Of a DNA stretch of 45,867 bases, positions 14,667 through 22,716 are shown piece after piece. The stretch covers positions 1 through 45,867 of the forward strand of contig USEZ01000003.1 of the NCBI GenBank assembly GCA_900553775.1, read 5' to 3'. Made by a program: the position numbers and the translations under genes. The notes beneath the pieces are model-generated. The model did no database searches. It was not told the DNA's origin and saw nothing but the letters and a program-made list of their open reading frames with translations. The stretch is from an uncultured Slackia sp. (GTDB lineage: Bacteria > Actinomycetota > Coriobacteriia > Coriobacteriales > Eggerthellaceae). Position 1 is the stretch's first letter, and each line of letters opens with the position of its first letter.

Positions 14667-16862
14667 ATGTCACTGTCACGCCGTCAATTTCTCACGGGAA
14701 TCGGCGCGGCCGGCCTTGCCACGGGAGCCGCGAGCCTTGCAGGCTGCGCACCGAAGCCCGCAGCCGTCGACACCGCGAAAGAGACCGCAGCCGCCGCGAG
14801 CGACGTCATTGCCGCAGCCGAGCTGAATCCCCAGGATTACGACTACCGCTCCGCCGATTCCGAGCTTTCCACGCTGTTCTCGCCGTGGAAGCTCGGCTCC
14901 ATCGAGCTCAATCACCGCATGGTGAAATCGGCCGCCGGATCGGCCACCTATCTGGCGGGGCTTACCGACGAGCTGTTCCAGTACTACGTGAACTTCGCCA
15001 AAGGCGGCGTCGAGATGATCTGGGTCGAAGGAGAGGTCATCGAGGGCGGCGTCATCTCCGACGAGCTGAAGGCCTTCGGCAAGAAGCTTTCCGACGAAGT
15101 GAAGAAATACGGGTCGCATCTGGGATACCAGTGGGCGCACATGGGCGTCGACCCGTCTACGCTGTCGGTCGACGACATCCTGAAAATCGAAGACGAAGGC
15201 GTCGCCATCGCCCAGGGCCTTAAAGACATGGGCTTCGAGGCGATCGAGATCAACGCCGCCGGCTTCAACATGGGCGAGAAGTTCCTTTCGCGCGCCTACA
15301 ACACCCGCACCGACGAATACGGCGCCGCAAGCTTCGAGAATCGCGCCCGCTTCGTCACCGAATCCATCGAGAAGATCAAAGAGGCATGCGGCGAAGACTT
15401 CGTGGTGCAGGTGCTCATGGACTGCATCGAGGACAACGACAACCTCACCAACAACGCCACGCTTATGAACCTCGACAACACGATCACCGCCCCGCATAAC
15501 ACGGTGACCACCGTGGAGGAAGGCATCGAGCTTGCGAAGCTTTTCGAGGCGGCGGGCTGCGATTCGCTCCACCTGCGCCTGGGACCTTTGGGCAACCATC
15601 CCTGCCAGTTCGGAAGCGATCTGTATTTCATCCTCAACGGCATCGAAGGCGCCACGGGCTACGGCACCCAGTACGATTTCAACCGCCACTGGCAAGGCCA
15701 GCTCATCGGCAACCATAGCGGCGCGGGCATGCTGCTCGACGTGGTGGCGCGCTACAAAGAGGCCGTTTCGATCCCCTGCGGCACCGTGACCTACATGGAC
15801 CCGGCGCACGCGCCCGATTACTTCGAGCAGGCGCTCGCCGACGGCAAGGCAGACTTCTACATGATGACGAGGCCTTTGACCGTCGACACCGAATACGTGA
15901 ACAAGCTGCGCGACGGCCGCCGCGACGAGATCGCCCCGTGCACGCGCTGCCTGCACTGCCACATCGGCAGCAACCAGATGAACGCGACCATGGGCTATTG
16001 CCGCGTGAACGCCCTCACCCAGCGCGTCATGCGCGAAGGCGGCCCCGCCACCTACGAGCTTCCCGCGGCCGAAACCGTGAAAAACGTCATGGTGGTGGGC
16101 GCCGGCCCCGCAGGCATGGAGGCCGCCCGCATCGCCGCCGCGCGCGGACACAAGGTGACGCTCTACGAGAAGGGCAGCTCCGTCGGCGGCAGGCTCGAAT
16201 TCGCGAGCAACGTCAAAGGACCGCACGAGAACCTGGACGACTTCAGCGCCTATTTGCAGCGCCAGCTGGAAATCACCGGCGTCGAGCTTGTCACCGACAA
16301 AGAAGTCGATGCGTCTTTGGTGGAATCCGTCGCCCCCGACGCCCTCGTCATCGCGACGGGCGGCCTGCGCGACACGCTCGAGGTTCCGGGTGCCGCCGAC
16401 GGCCTGGTGATCGACTTCGAGCAGTTCATGACCGCCGATCTGGGCGAGAACGTCGTGGTGTGGGGCAGCAACGCCCAGGCCTTCGACGCCGCCTTGTGGC
16501 TCACCGTGCATAAGAAGAATGTCACCATGGTCACGCCGAGCGCGAACGCCGACCTTGACAAGCAGCAGTCTCAGCACGCCATGCGCTTCATGACCACGGC
16601 GCTGTACGCCCTGGGCCTCAACGTGTACCCGAGCGCGTCGATCAAAGAAGCGCGCGAAGGCGAAATCGTGGTGGCCACCGAAACCGGCACCGAGGTGACC
16701 GTCGCGTGCGACGCGATCGTCAACGGCGCCGACATGCTGCCCGATTCTTCGCTCAAAGACGCCACCTCCGTGGCCGAGACGTACGTGATCGGCGATGCCG
16801 CCGAGCCGTTCAACATCGCCATGGCGATCCGCGGCGGCAACGACGTGGGCCGCGCGCTGTAA
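14667..16862 (+). CDS. Tat-exported old-yellow-enzyme-family FAD/FMN oxidoreductase
   Basis: The 731-residue protein starts with a Tat signal (SRRQFLTG) and a lipobox-like LAGC near residue 28, so it may be a Tat lipoprotein. An OYE TIM barrel (about 65-420) binds FMN; a 4Fe-4S site follows with C425, C428, C431 and C445; then a Rossmann FAD/NAD module starts with VVGAGPAGMEAARIAA. The layout is that of 2,4-dienoyl-CoA reductase and BaiCD-like enzymes. Exported versions in Eggerthellaceae reduce enoates and other electron acceptors; the substrate here is unknown. An AGGAGGG site precedes the ATG. It is divergent from the LuxR gene and convergent with tetR. Confidence 0.9.
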   Translation: MSLSRRQFLTGIGAAGLATGAASLAGCAPKPAAVDTAKETAAAASDVIAAAELNPQDYDYRSADSELSTLFSPWKLGSIELNHRMVKSAAGSATYLAGLTDELFQYYVNFAKGGVEMIWVEGEVIEGGVISDELKAFGKKLSDEVKKYGSHLGYQWAHMGVDPSTLSVDDILKIEDEGVAIAQGLKDMGFEAIEINAAGFNMGEKFLSRAYNTRTDEYGAASFENRARFVTESIEKIKEACGEDFVVQVLMDCIEDNDNLTNNATLMNLDNTITAPHNTVTTVEEGIELAKLFEAAGCDSLHLRLGPLGNHPCQFGSDLYFILNGIEGATGYGTQYDFNRHWQGQLIGNHSGAGMLLDVVARYKEAVSIPCGTVTYMDPAHAPDYFEQALADGKADFYMMTRPLTVDTEYVNKLRDGRRDEIAPCTRCLHCHIGSNQMNATMGYCRVNALTQRVMREGGPATYELPAAETVKNVMVVGAGPAGMEAARIAAARGHKVTLYEKGSSVGGRLEFASNVKGPHENLDDFSAYLQRQLEITGVELVTDKEVDASLVESVAPDALVIATGGLRDTLEVPGAADGLVIDFEQFMTADLGENVVVWGSNAQAFDAALWLTVHKKNVTMVTPSANADLDKQQSQHAMRFMTTALYALGLNVYPSASIKEAREGEIVVATETGTEVTVACDAIVNGADMLPDSSLKDATSVAETYVIGDAAEPFNIAMAIRGGNDVGRAL

Positions 16863-16904
16863 CGCACGCGCACGAACGCGCCTTGCCGCATCTCCCCTCC
16901 CTTG

Positions 16905-16942
16905 AAACGCCGCCTGCAGCCCTCAAGCCGCAGGCGGCGTTT
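16905..16942. terminator. Bidirectional terminator between flavoprotein and TetR genes
   Basis: A perfect 13-bp stem (16905-16917 with 16930-16942) begins in AAA and ends in TTT, so it can act on both converging transcripts. Confidence 0.7.
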
Positions 16943-17084
16943 CGCATCCGGCACGCATCGCGCACAGATCCGCGCACCTCCTGCAACGCGCAGGCAAGGA
17001 AATGACTTTACAGCGTAAAGAATGCAGGAGAAAAAGCGCATCCGCCCCAGGTGCCTCACACGGCGCGACCCCGCGCGATGCGGG

Positions 17085-17750
17085 CTATGCGGATACGTCG
17101 GACGCTGCGCACGAAGCCTTGTCGGAAAGCGGCCCCATATCGAGCCGCAGCGTCTGCTCGACCACCTTCATCAGCGTGTCGTCGCTTACGGCGGGATCGA
17201 TCTTCAGCAGGCCCACCAATCCGAACAGCATCACGCAGAACATCTCGAACAGAAGGTCTATCTCCACATCGTGGTAGCGCTCGTATTCGTCCGCCACGTT
17301 CTTGCAGAGAAACTCCGCCGTCTCGCGCACGGCGCGCACGTCGAACGCATCGCGCATGCCGAGCTCTTCGAGGACGGCGATCATGGGACGCGGGCCGCTC
17401 GCATCGTAGAGTGTGCGCCGCAGCGTAGCCATGCAATCGCGCAGCGCCGCGGGCATGTCGCCGAGCGTGCGCGTCTCGTTCCATACCGCCACGCTTTCCA
17501 CGATATCGGCCACGTAGTCGTCGAGCACCGCCGCGACCACGCCGTTTTTCCCCGCGAAATAGTAGTAGAACAGCTCGCGCGTGATGCCGGCCTCCGCCGC
17601 GATGTCTTTGACGGTGGTCGCGGCGACCCCCTTCGCCTCGAACAGCCCGCGCACGGCCTGCATGATATCCCCCGCACGCCCTTCGAGGCGCCGGCCTTTC
17701 TTGTATGCCTCCGCCGCCGCATGCGACAAAGGCGCCGATTCGAATCGCAC
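17085..17750 (-). CDS. TetR/AcrR-family transcriptional regulator
   Basis: The 221-residue protein has a TetR HTH near residues 25-70 (TTVKDIAAEAGITRELFYYYFAGK) and a helical ligand domain with several Met/Leu/Phe-rich helices. The GTG start at 17750 follows a very strong GGGGGAGGG site; the frame runs further upstream but without initiation signals. Members repress adjacent or own genes until a small hydrophobic ligand binds. The DUF5692 gene upstream on the same strand, or the convergent flavoprotein, may be targets; no clear operator was identified. Confidence 0.9.
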   Translation of the reverse strand: MRFESAPLSHAAAEAYKKGRRLEGRAGDIMQAVRGLFEAKGVAATTVKDIAAEAGITRELFYYYFAGKNGVVAAVLDDYVADIVESVAVWNETRTLGDMPAALRDCMATLRRTLYDASGPRPMIAVLEELGMRDAFDVRAVRETAEFLCKNVADEYERYHDVEIDLLFEMFCVMLFGLVGLLKIDPAVSDDTLMKVVEQTLRLDMGPLSDKASCAASDVSA

Positions 17751-17892
17751 GCGCTTTCCCTCCCCCTGAAAAACGCAGGCGGCCTTGGCGGGCCGCCGCG
17801 CGCATACGCGAAGACGCCCGCCGAAGCGGACGTCTCGCATTATATCGCGCACGCGCATGCGGCCTCGGCATGCGCGGCCGGACGGCCCGAAC

Positions 17893-17918
17893 GTCCGCGC
17901 CGGCGCCACGGCGCGGAC
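17893..17918. terminator. GC-rich hairpin between DUF5692 and TetR genes
   Basis: A 10-bp stem (17893-17902 with 17909-17918) lies 80 bp after the DUF5692 stop. There is no U-run, so this is a weak call. Confidence 0.35.
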
Positions 17919-17998
17919 AATGCGGCAAAGCCGATACGGCAACGGAAAGCGGCGGGCCGAAACGGCGGCGGAAAAAGGGCCGCCCACCGTCTTGCGCC

Positions 17999-18961
17999 CT
18001 AGATGTTCTCGTCGAGCACGCTTCTATATGCCTTGGTATCGGCGTACAGCTCGTCTTTGACGGGATTGAGCTTGTTTTTGCGGATCTTGTTGAACTGATA
18101 GGCCGCCAAGGCGACATTGCTCGCCAAGGCGATGAAGCTCACGACGAAAAACGCCGTGGGATTGTGCGTCGTGGGAATGGGCGCCAGCACGTCGGCGAAC
18201 TGGGGCACGGTCATCACGAACATGATCCACAGCGCCAGCGTCTGCGCGCGATGCTGCAGCCATGCGCCGCGCTTGATGAAAAACGTCGGGATGGTGCACG
18301 AGAGCAGCAGCGCCAATCCGCAATAGGCCGAATGGTCGGAGATGCAGTTGTAGGTGTAGGCGAAGTTCCAGAAGTCGTAGGCCAAGATCCACGCCCAGAT
18401 CATGTCGGGCCAGATCATGTCGCGCGTCTTGTCCTTCGAGATGACGATGCCGAGCCAGCCGCAGATGGTCACGATGTTCAGGATGCCGGCGATGCCGTTC
18501 ATGATGTTCCACGGGCCCGACATGGTCCAGAGGTTTTCCACCGTGCCGCCCTGCCACAGCCCGAAGCTGAACACCTGGAAATCGCGGATGACCGCCTCGG
18601 CGATGTTGATGGCAAGAATCAGCGGCGGAAAGCACAAGGCCCATTTCTTCTCGTAGAGATGATGCGTCTTGCCGTCGGCGCCTTTCCAATGCACGAAACG
18701 CAGCGCCATGAATCCGAGGCATCCCGCCAAAGCCGAATACGTCTTCACCCAGTTGAACCAGGTGCCCGTGCCGTATTCGTTGCCGGGCGCGGCGGTGGTG
18801 GGCCAGACGAAGATCGTCAGCACGATCGGCACGACCGCGAACAGCGCGATGCCGCCCCATTTGCTCGTGCGCCCGAATTCGTTGAACGCCATGAGCGCGA
18901 ACAGCACGAACAGCCAGATGGCCCAATACGACATATCGGCCGCTTGGTAGAGAATACCCAT
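17999..18961 (-). CDS. DUF5692-family integral membrane protein
   Basis: The 320-residue protein has about eight to nine hydrophobic helices with many Trp, and the motifs HWKGADGKTHHLYEKKWALC and NIMNGIAGILNI. I recognise it as DUF5692-like, a family without known function that is frequent in Eggerthellaceae near regulators of the TetR and LuxR types. A GAGGGGAAG site precedes the ATG. A TATACT box (19083-19088) lies 121 bp upstream, next to an inverted repeat. The following gene on this strand is tetR, 248 bp away with a hairpin between, so co-transcription is uncertain. Confidence 0.8.
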   Translation of the reverse strand: MGILYQAADMSYWAIWLFVLFALMAFNEFGRTSKWGGIALFAVVPIVLTIFVWPTTAAPGNEYGTGTWFNWVKTYSALAGCLGFMALRFVHWKGADGKTHHLYEKKWALCFPPLILAINIAEAVIRDFQVFSFGLWQGGTVENLWTMSGPWNIMNGIAGILNIVTICGWLGIVISKDKTRDMIWPDMIWAWILAYDFWNFAYTYNCISDHSAYCGLALLLSCTIPTFFIKRGAWLQHRAQTLALWIMFVMTVPQFADVLAPIPTTHNPTAFFVVSFIALASNVALAAYQFNKIRKNKLNPVKDELYADTKAYRSVLDENI

Positions 18962-19082
18962 GCGAACCACTTCCCCTCTCTTGCGCGCGGCACGACAGGC
19001 CGCGCATGTCCTTTCGCCCGGCGCGGCCCGCGCATGCTTCCCCTCGCGCGAAGACGGCCGCACCGAACACTTCGATGCGGCC

Positions 19083-19122
19083 AGTATATGACGCTTCCCA
19101 CCTGGGGTCTTTACAGGAAGCG
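19083..19122 (-). promoter_or_regulatory. Possible promoter and operator of the DUF5692 gene
   Basis: A -10-like TATACT occupies 19083-19088 on the minus strand. A perfect 7-bp inverted repeat, CGCTTCC (19092-19098) and GGAAGCG (19116-19122), spans the place of the -35, where a repressor could block RNA polymerase. Confidence 0.35.
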
Positions 19123-19149
19123 CTTGACTGTGCAAGAGAAAGCGACGGC

Positions 19150-21291
19150 CTATCGCTCGAAGAGGAATGCCGCGATTTCGGCCAAAAACGTCTCGCCGTA
19201 GCGTTCGAGCTTCCTCTCGCCCACGCCGTTGACTTCCAAAAACTCCTCCGGCGTGCGCGGCAGGCGGACGCACATATCGCGCAGCGCCTTGTCCGAAAAC
19301 ACCACATAGGGAGGAAGCCCCTGCTCGTCGGCAAGCCGTTTGCGCAGCGTGCGCAAACGCTCGAACAGATCGGCATCGCCCAAACCCGAAGCCCCGAACG
19401 ACGCGGCGTCGCCCGATGCCGACGAGGCGAAGGGCCGCGCGGCAGGACGGGCGCGGCGGATCTTCTTCATAAAGAACGAGAACCCCTCTTCTTCGGCCGC
19501 ATATGCGCGCGGGCCCAGGCCGACCGTCGGATACGTTCCGTCCGATATGGAAAGCACGCCCTGCGCGGCGAGCAGTTCGATCACCTCTTTGACCTGGGCG
19601 GCCGAATCGTCCACCGTGCCGTAGCAGGAAAGGCCGTCGAAGCCTCCCTCCAGCACGCGCTGCGCCTTCGAGCCGCGCAGGATGTCGGCGATCATCGATT
19701 TGCCGAAAGCGCCCTGCACTTCGCGCACGCAGCGCACGCACGCCTTGGCCGTGTCGGTGACGTCCGTCGTATCGAAATCGCCCAGGCAGTTCGAGCAGTT
19801 CCCGCAACCTTTGCCAACGAAGGCATCGCCTCCGAACAACGCGTGCACCCCTTCGACGCGCGAACTTTCGAAACATCCCTCGCCGATGGCGGCGTCGGAC
19901 GCCTCGCGCGCAGTTCCGCACGAGCCGAACGGCACCGAACGTGCCGTTCGTGCGAGCTCAGGACTGTTCGAGCACGAGGCGCCCGACGCCGCCGCAGACA
20001 ACGCACTTGCGCAATCCGCATCTTCGCCGAAATAGCGCAGGATATAGGCGCGCAGGCAGTCGGTCGTGCGGCAATAGCCCACCATGCCGTCGAGCATGCG
20101 GCGCTGGGCCGACTTCACGCGCCGGGCCTCTTCTTCGGAAAGGCCCTCGGCGGCCCCGCCCTCCTCGATGAAATAGCGGCAGGTGGCGATATCGCCGTCG
20201 CTCCACAGAAGCAGGCATTCGGACGGCTCGCCGTCGCGGCCGGCACGGCCCGCCTCCTGATAGTACGCCTCGATGCTTTTCGGCATGTTGTAATGGATCA
20301 CATAGCGTACGTTGGACTTGTCGATGCCCATGCCGAACGCATTGGTCGCCACCATGACCGGCGCATCGTCGTCGATGAAGCGGCGCTGGCTTTCCAGGCG
20401 CGCGTCGGCGGCCATGCCCGCATGGTATCGCACAGCCGCCACGCCCTCGCCCACGAGCCATGCGGCAAGCGCATCGACGTCTTTGCGCGTGCTGCAGTAG
20501 ACGATCCCGCTCTCCCGCCTATGGGAGGCGACGAACTCGGCGATGCGGCGGCGCTTCATCTTCGGCTCGAGGCGTTCGACGCCGAATTTCAGATTGGGGC
20601 GGTCGAACCCGGTGACGATTTCGGCGGGGTCGCGCAGCCCGAGCAGGCTGGCGATATCGCCGCGCACGCGCTCGGTGGCCGTGGCCGTCAGGGCCACCAC
20701 GGGCGGACGCCGGTCGAGCGATTCGATGAAATCGCGGATTTCGAGATACGACGGGCGGAAATCCTGCCCCCATTGGGAGACGCAATGCGCCTCGTCCACC
20801 GCGATCAAGGGCACCTGCACCTGTTCGACGAACGCGCGAAACGCCGGGTCGGACAAACGCTCGGGCGCCACGTACATGATCTTGTACGTGCCCTCGACGG
20901 CGCGCTTCATCACGGTGCGCTGCTGGGCGGGCGACAAGGTGGAATTGAGATACGCCCCGCGTACGCCGGCGTCGATCAGAGCCCGCACCTGATCGCCCAT
21001 AAGCGACACGAGCGGGGAAATCACGAGCGCGAGGCCTGGCAGCACGATGCCCGGAACCTGATAGCACATGGATTTTCCCGCGCCCGTCGGCATGACGCCG
21101 AGCGCATCGCGGCCCGCAAGCAGCGCCTTTACGATGAAGCGCTGGCCCGCGCGAAAATCGGAATAGCCGAAATAGCGCAGAAGCGCGGCACGGGCGTCGT
21201 CGATCGTCGGGGCCGCGCCGTATGCCGCCCCGTCGCGCGCGCCGAGGCCTTCGGGCTGCGAGCATGTCCGCACGTTGCTGGAATCGCTCAT
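19150..21291 (-). CDS. recQ: ATP-dependent DNA helicase RecQ
   Basis: The 713-residue protein has helicase motifs: GAGKS (70-74) with Lys73, DEAH (166-169) followed by CVSQWGQDFRPSY, and YYQEAGRAGRDG in motif VI. A RQC zinc-binding region and a C-terminal HRDC domain (about 640-713) follow. RecQ unwinds DNA in recombination and fork repair. The zinc ligands are Cys412, Cys496, Cys499 and Cys502; between the first and second there are about 65-70 extra residues (about 424-493) compared with E. coli RecQ. Part of the insert is encoded by a palindromic repeat. The start at 21291 follows a GAGGAG site and lies 7 bp after the reductase gene, so the two are coupled. Confidence 0.94.
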   Translation of the reverse strand: MSDSSNVRTCSQPEGLGARDGAAYGAAPTIDDARAALLRYFGYSDFRAGQRFIVKALLAGRDALGVMPTGAGKSMCYQVPGIVLPGLALVISPLVSLMGDQVRALIDAGVRGAYLNSTLSPAQQRTVMKRAVEGTYKIMYVAPERLSDPAFRAFVEQVQVPLIAVDEAHCVSQWGQDFRPSYLEIRDFIESLDRRPPVVALTATATERVRGDIASLLGLRDPAEIVTGFDRPNLKFGVERLEPKMKRRRIAEFVASHRRESGIVYCSTRKDVDALAAWLVGEGVAAVRYHAGMAADARLESQRRFIDDDAPVMVATNAFGMGIDKSNVRYVIHYNMPKSIEAYYQEAGRAGRDGEPSECLLLWSDGDIATCRYFIEEGGAAEGLSEEEARRVKSAQRRMLDGMVGYCRTTDCLRAYILRYFGEDADCASALSAAASGASCSNSPELARTARSVPFGSCGTAREASDAAIGEGCFESSRVEGVHALFGGDAFVGKGCGNCSNCLGDFDTTDVTDTAKACVRCVREVQGAFGKSMIADILRGSKAQRVLEGGFDGLSCYGTVDDSAAQVKEVIELLAAQGVLSISDGTYPTVGLGPRAYAAEEEGFSFFMKKIRRARPAARPFASSASGDAASFGASGLGDADLFERLRTLRKRLADEQGLPPYVVFSDKALRDMCVRLPRTPEEFLEVNGVGERKLERYGETFLAEIAAFLFER
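19910..19966. repeat. Palindromic repeat element, copy 1 (inside recQ)
   Basis: A 57-bp element forms a 10-bp perfect stem (19926-19935 with 19941-19950), a 5-nt bulge CGAGC (19921-19925) and a 4-bp outer stem. It encodes RecQ residues about 443-461 in frame. A second copy is at 37015-37071. Confidence 0.7.
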
Positions 21292-21298
21292 AGACGGG

Positions 21299-22438
21299 CT
21301 ACTCCTCGAACAGCTTCGCGGCGCGCTCGAGCTGGTCGACGATGTCGATCTTCTGCGGGCACACCTCTTCGCATGCGCCGCAGCGGATGCACTTGCTCGC
21401 CTCGCCGCCCGTGGCGTTCCAGACGTAGTTCTCCTTCGCACGATGCATGTCGTCGAACACCGACATGATATTGAGCGAATCCATGATCGTGGGAATATGC
21501 ACGCCCTGCGGGCAGCCCTTCATGCAATAGCGGCAATCGGTGCACGGCACGGTGTCGACGGCGTCGAGCACGGCGCGCACGCTATCGAGCACCGCTCGCT
21601 CGTCGTCGGAAAGCGGGCGCGCCTCGGAAAACGTCTTCACGTTGTCGCGCACCTGCTCGATCGTCGACATGCCGGAAAGCACCGCCATCACGCCCGGAAG
21701 CGAGGCGGCGAAGCGCAGCGCCCACGACGCGAACGACGCGTTCGGGTCGGCCTGGCGCAAGATATCGGCCGCCGCAGGAGGCAGGTTCACAAGCGAGCCG
21801 CCCTTGACGGGCTCCATGACCACGACGGGCAGGCCGTGGGCGCGCGCTATCTCGTAGCACTTGCGCGACTCGATGATCGAGCTTTCCCAGTCGGCGTAGT
21901 TGATCTGCAGCTGCACGAAATCGAGCGGGATGTCGGCGTGCTTTTCCAGCACCTCCTCAAGCGCCGCGGCTTTGTCATGGATGGAAAAGCCCAGATGGCG
22001 GATAAGCCCCTGTTCGCGCTTCTCGGCGACGTATTCCCACAGGCCGTATTCTTCGAACGGCTCGGTCAGAGGACCGCCCAGATTGTGCAGCAGATAGTAG
22101 TCGAAATAATCGATGCCCAGCTTGGAAAGCGATTTGTCGAACATATGGCGCGCATGGCCGGCATCGTGTGCAAGCCAGGCGGGAAGCTTGGTGGCGACGG
22201 TGTAGGCCTCGCGCGGATAGCGGTCGACCAGCGCCGCCTTCAGCTCGCACTCCGATTTGCCGCCGTGATAGCCGTAGGCGGTATCGAAATAGGTGAACCC
22301 GGCCGCCATGAACTCGTCGACCATCGCGCAGATCGCCTCGTGGTCGAAAACCGTTTCCCCGTTGCGCTCGATTTCGGGCAGGCGCATGAAGCCGAACCCC
22401 AGCGGCGCGAAATCGTAATCGGTCCGAATAGCCGACAT
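21299..22438 (-). CDS. Aldo/keto reductase with two C-terminal 4Fe-4S motifs
   Basis: The 379-residue protein has an AKR barrel (about 1-285) with the active-site segment FDTAYGYHGGKSE and the strand VATKLPAW, then a helical ferredoxin-like part with two cysteine motifs, CTDCRYCMKGCP and CIRCGACEEVCP. These fit two 4Fe-4S clusters. This AKR-ferredoxin family is widespread in anaerobes; substrates are mostly unknown. An AAGGGGGAG site precedes the ATG. It is the first gene of a two-gene unit with recQ, which looks like chance packing rather than shared function. Confidence 0.93.
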   Translation of the reverse strand: MSAIRTDYDFAPLGFGFMRLPEIERNGETVFDHEAICAMVDEFMAAGFTYFDTAYGYHGGKSECELKAALVDRYPREAYTVATKLPAWLAHDAGHARHMFDKSLSKLGIDYFDYYLLHNLGGPLTEPFEEYGLWEYVAEKREQGLIRHLGFSIHDKAAALEEVLEKHADIPLDFVQLQINYADWESSIIESRKCYEIARAHGLPVVVMEPVKGGSLVNLPPAAADILRQADPNASFASWALRFAASLPGVMAVLSGMSTIEQVRDNVKTFSEARPLSDDERAVLDSVRAVLDAVDTVPCTDCRYCMKGCPQGVHIPTIMDSLNIMSVFDDMHRAKENYVWNATGGEASKCIRCGACEEVCPQKIDIVDQLERAAKLFEE

Positions 22439-22605
22439 GACTCCCCCTTGCATCCGTATGCACGCAGAAAGCGTTTCGAAAGCGAGCGGCATCGCTGCCG
22501 CAACGGCGCCATCGTTGGATGGACGCGCGCCTATCTTACCGCGCAAAACGGCGAACGGACGGCCGTCGCCGAAAAGAAGCGCTGCGAAAAGCGCCCGCTT
22601 CACGG

Positions 22606-22640
22606 AAAAAGGACCCGGGATGGATCTTCATCCCAGGTCC
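22606..22640 (-). terminator. Rho-independent terminator of the pilus operon
   Basis: A 12-bp stem with one mismatch (22611-22622 with 22629-22640) is followed on the minus strand by TTTTT, 77 bp after the last pilus gene. Confidence 0.85.
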
Positions 22641-22716
22641 GGCACGAAAGGCCCGGCTCGGCGTCGGCCTTCGGTCTTTTGCCTCAACGGCGGTCGTCGC
22701 GTCTTGCGCGCGGGGC

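Noticed and set aside
14676..16577. A 633-codon minus-strand frame opposite the flavoprotein
   Set aside because: Antisense shadow; the plus-strand flavoprotein has full cofactor motifs.
21292..21441. Longer recQ start at 21441
   Set aside because: It would overlap the end of the aldo/keto reductase gene by over 140 bp and lacks a ribosome site; ATG 21291 has one.
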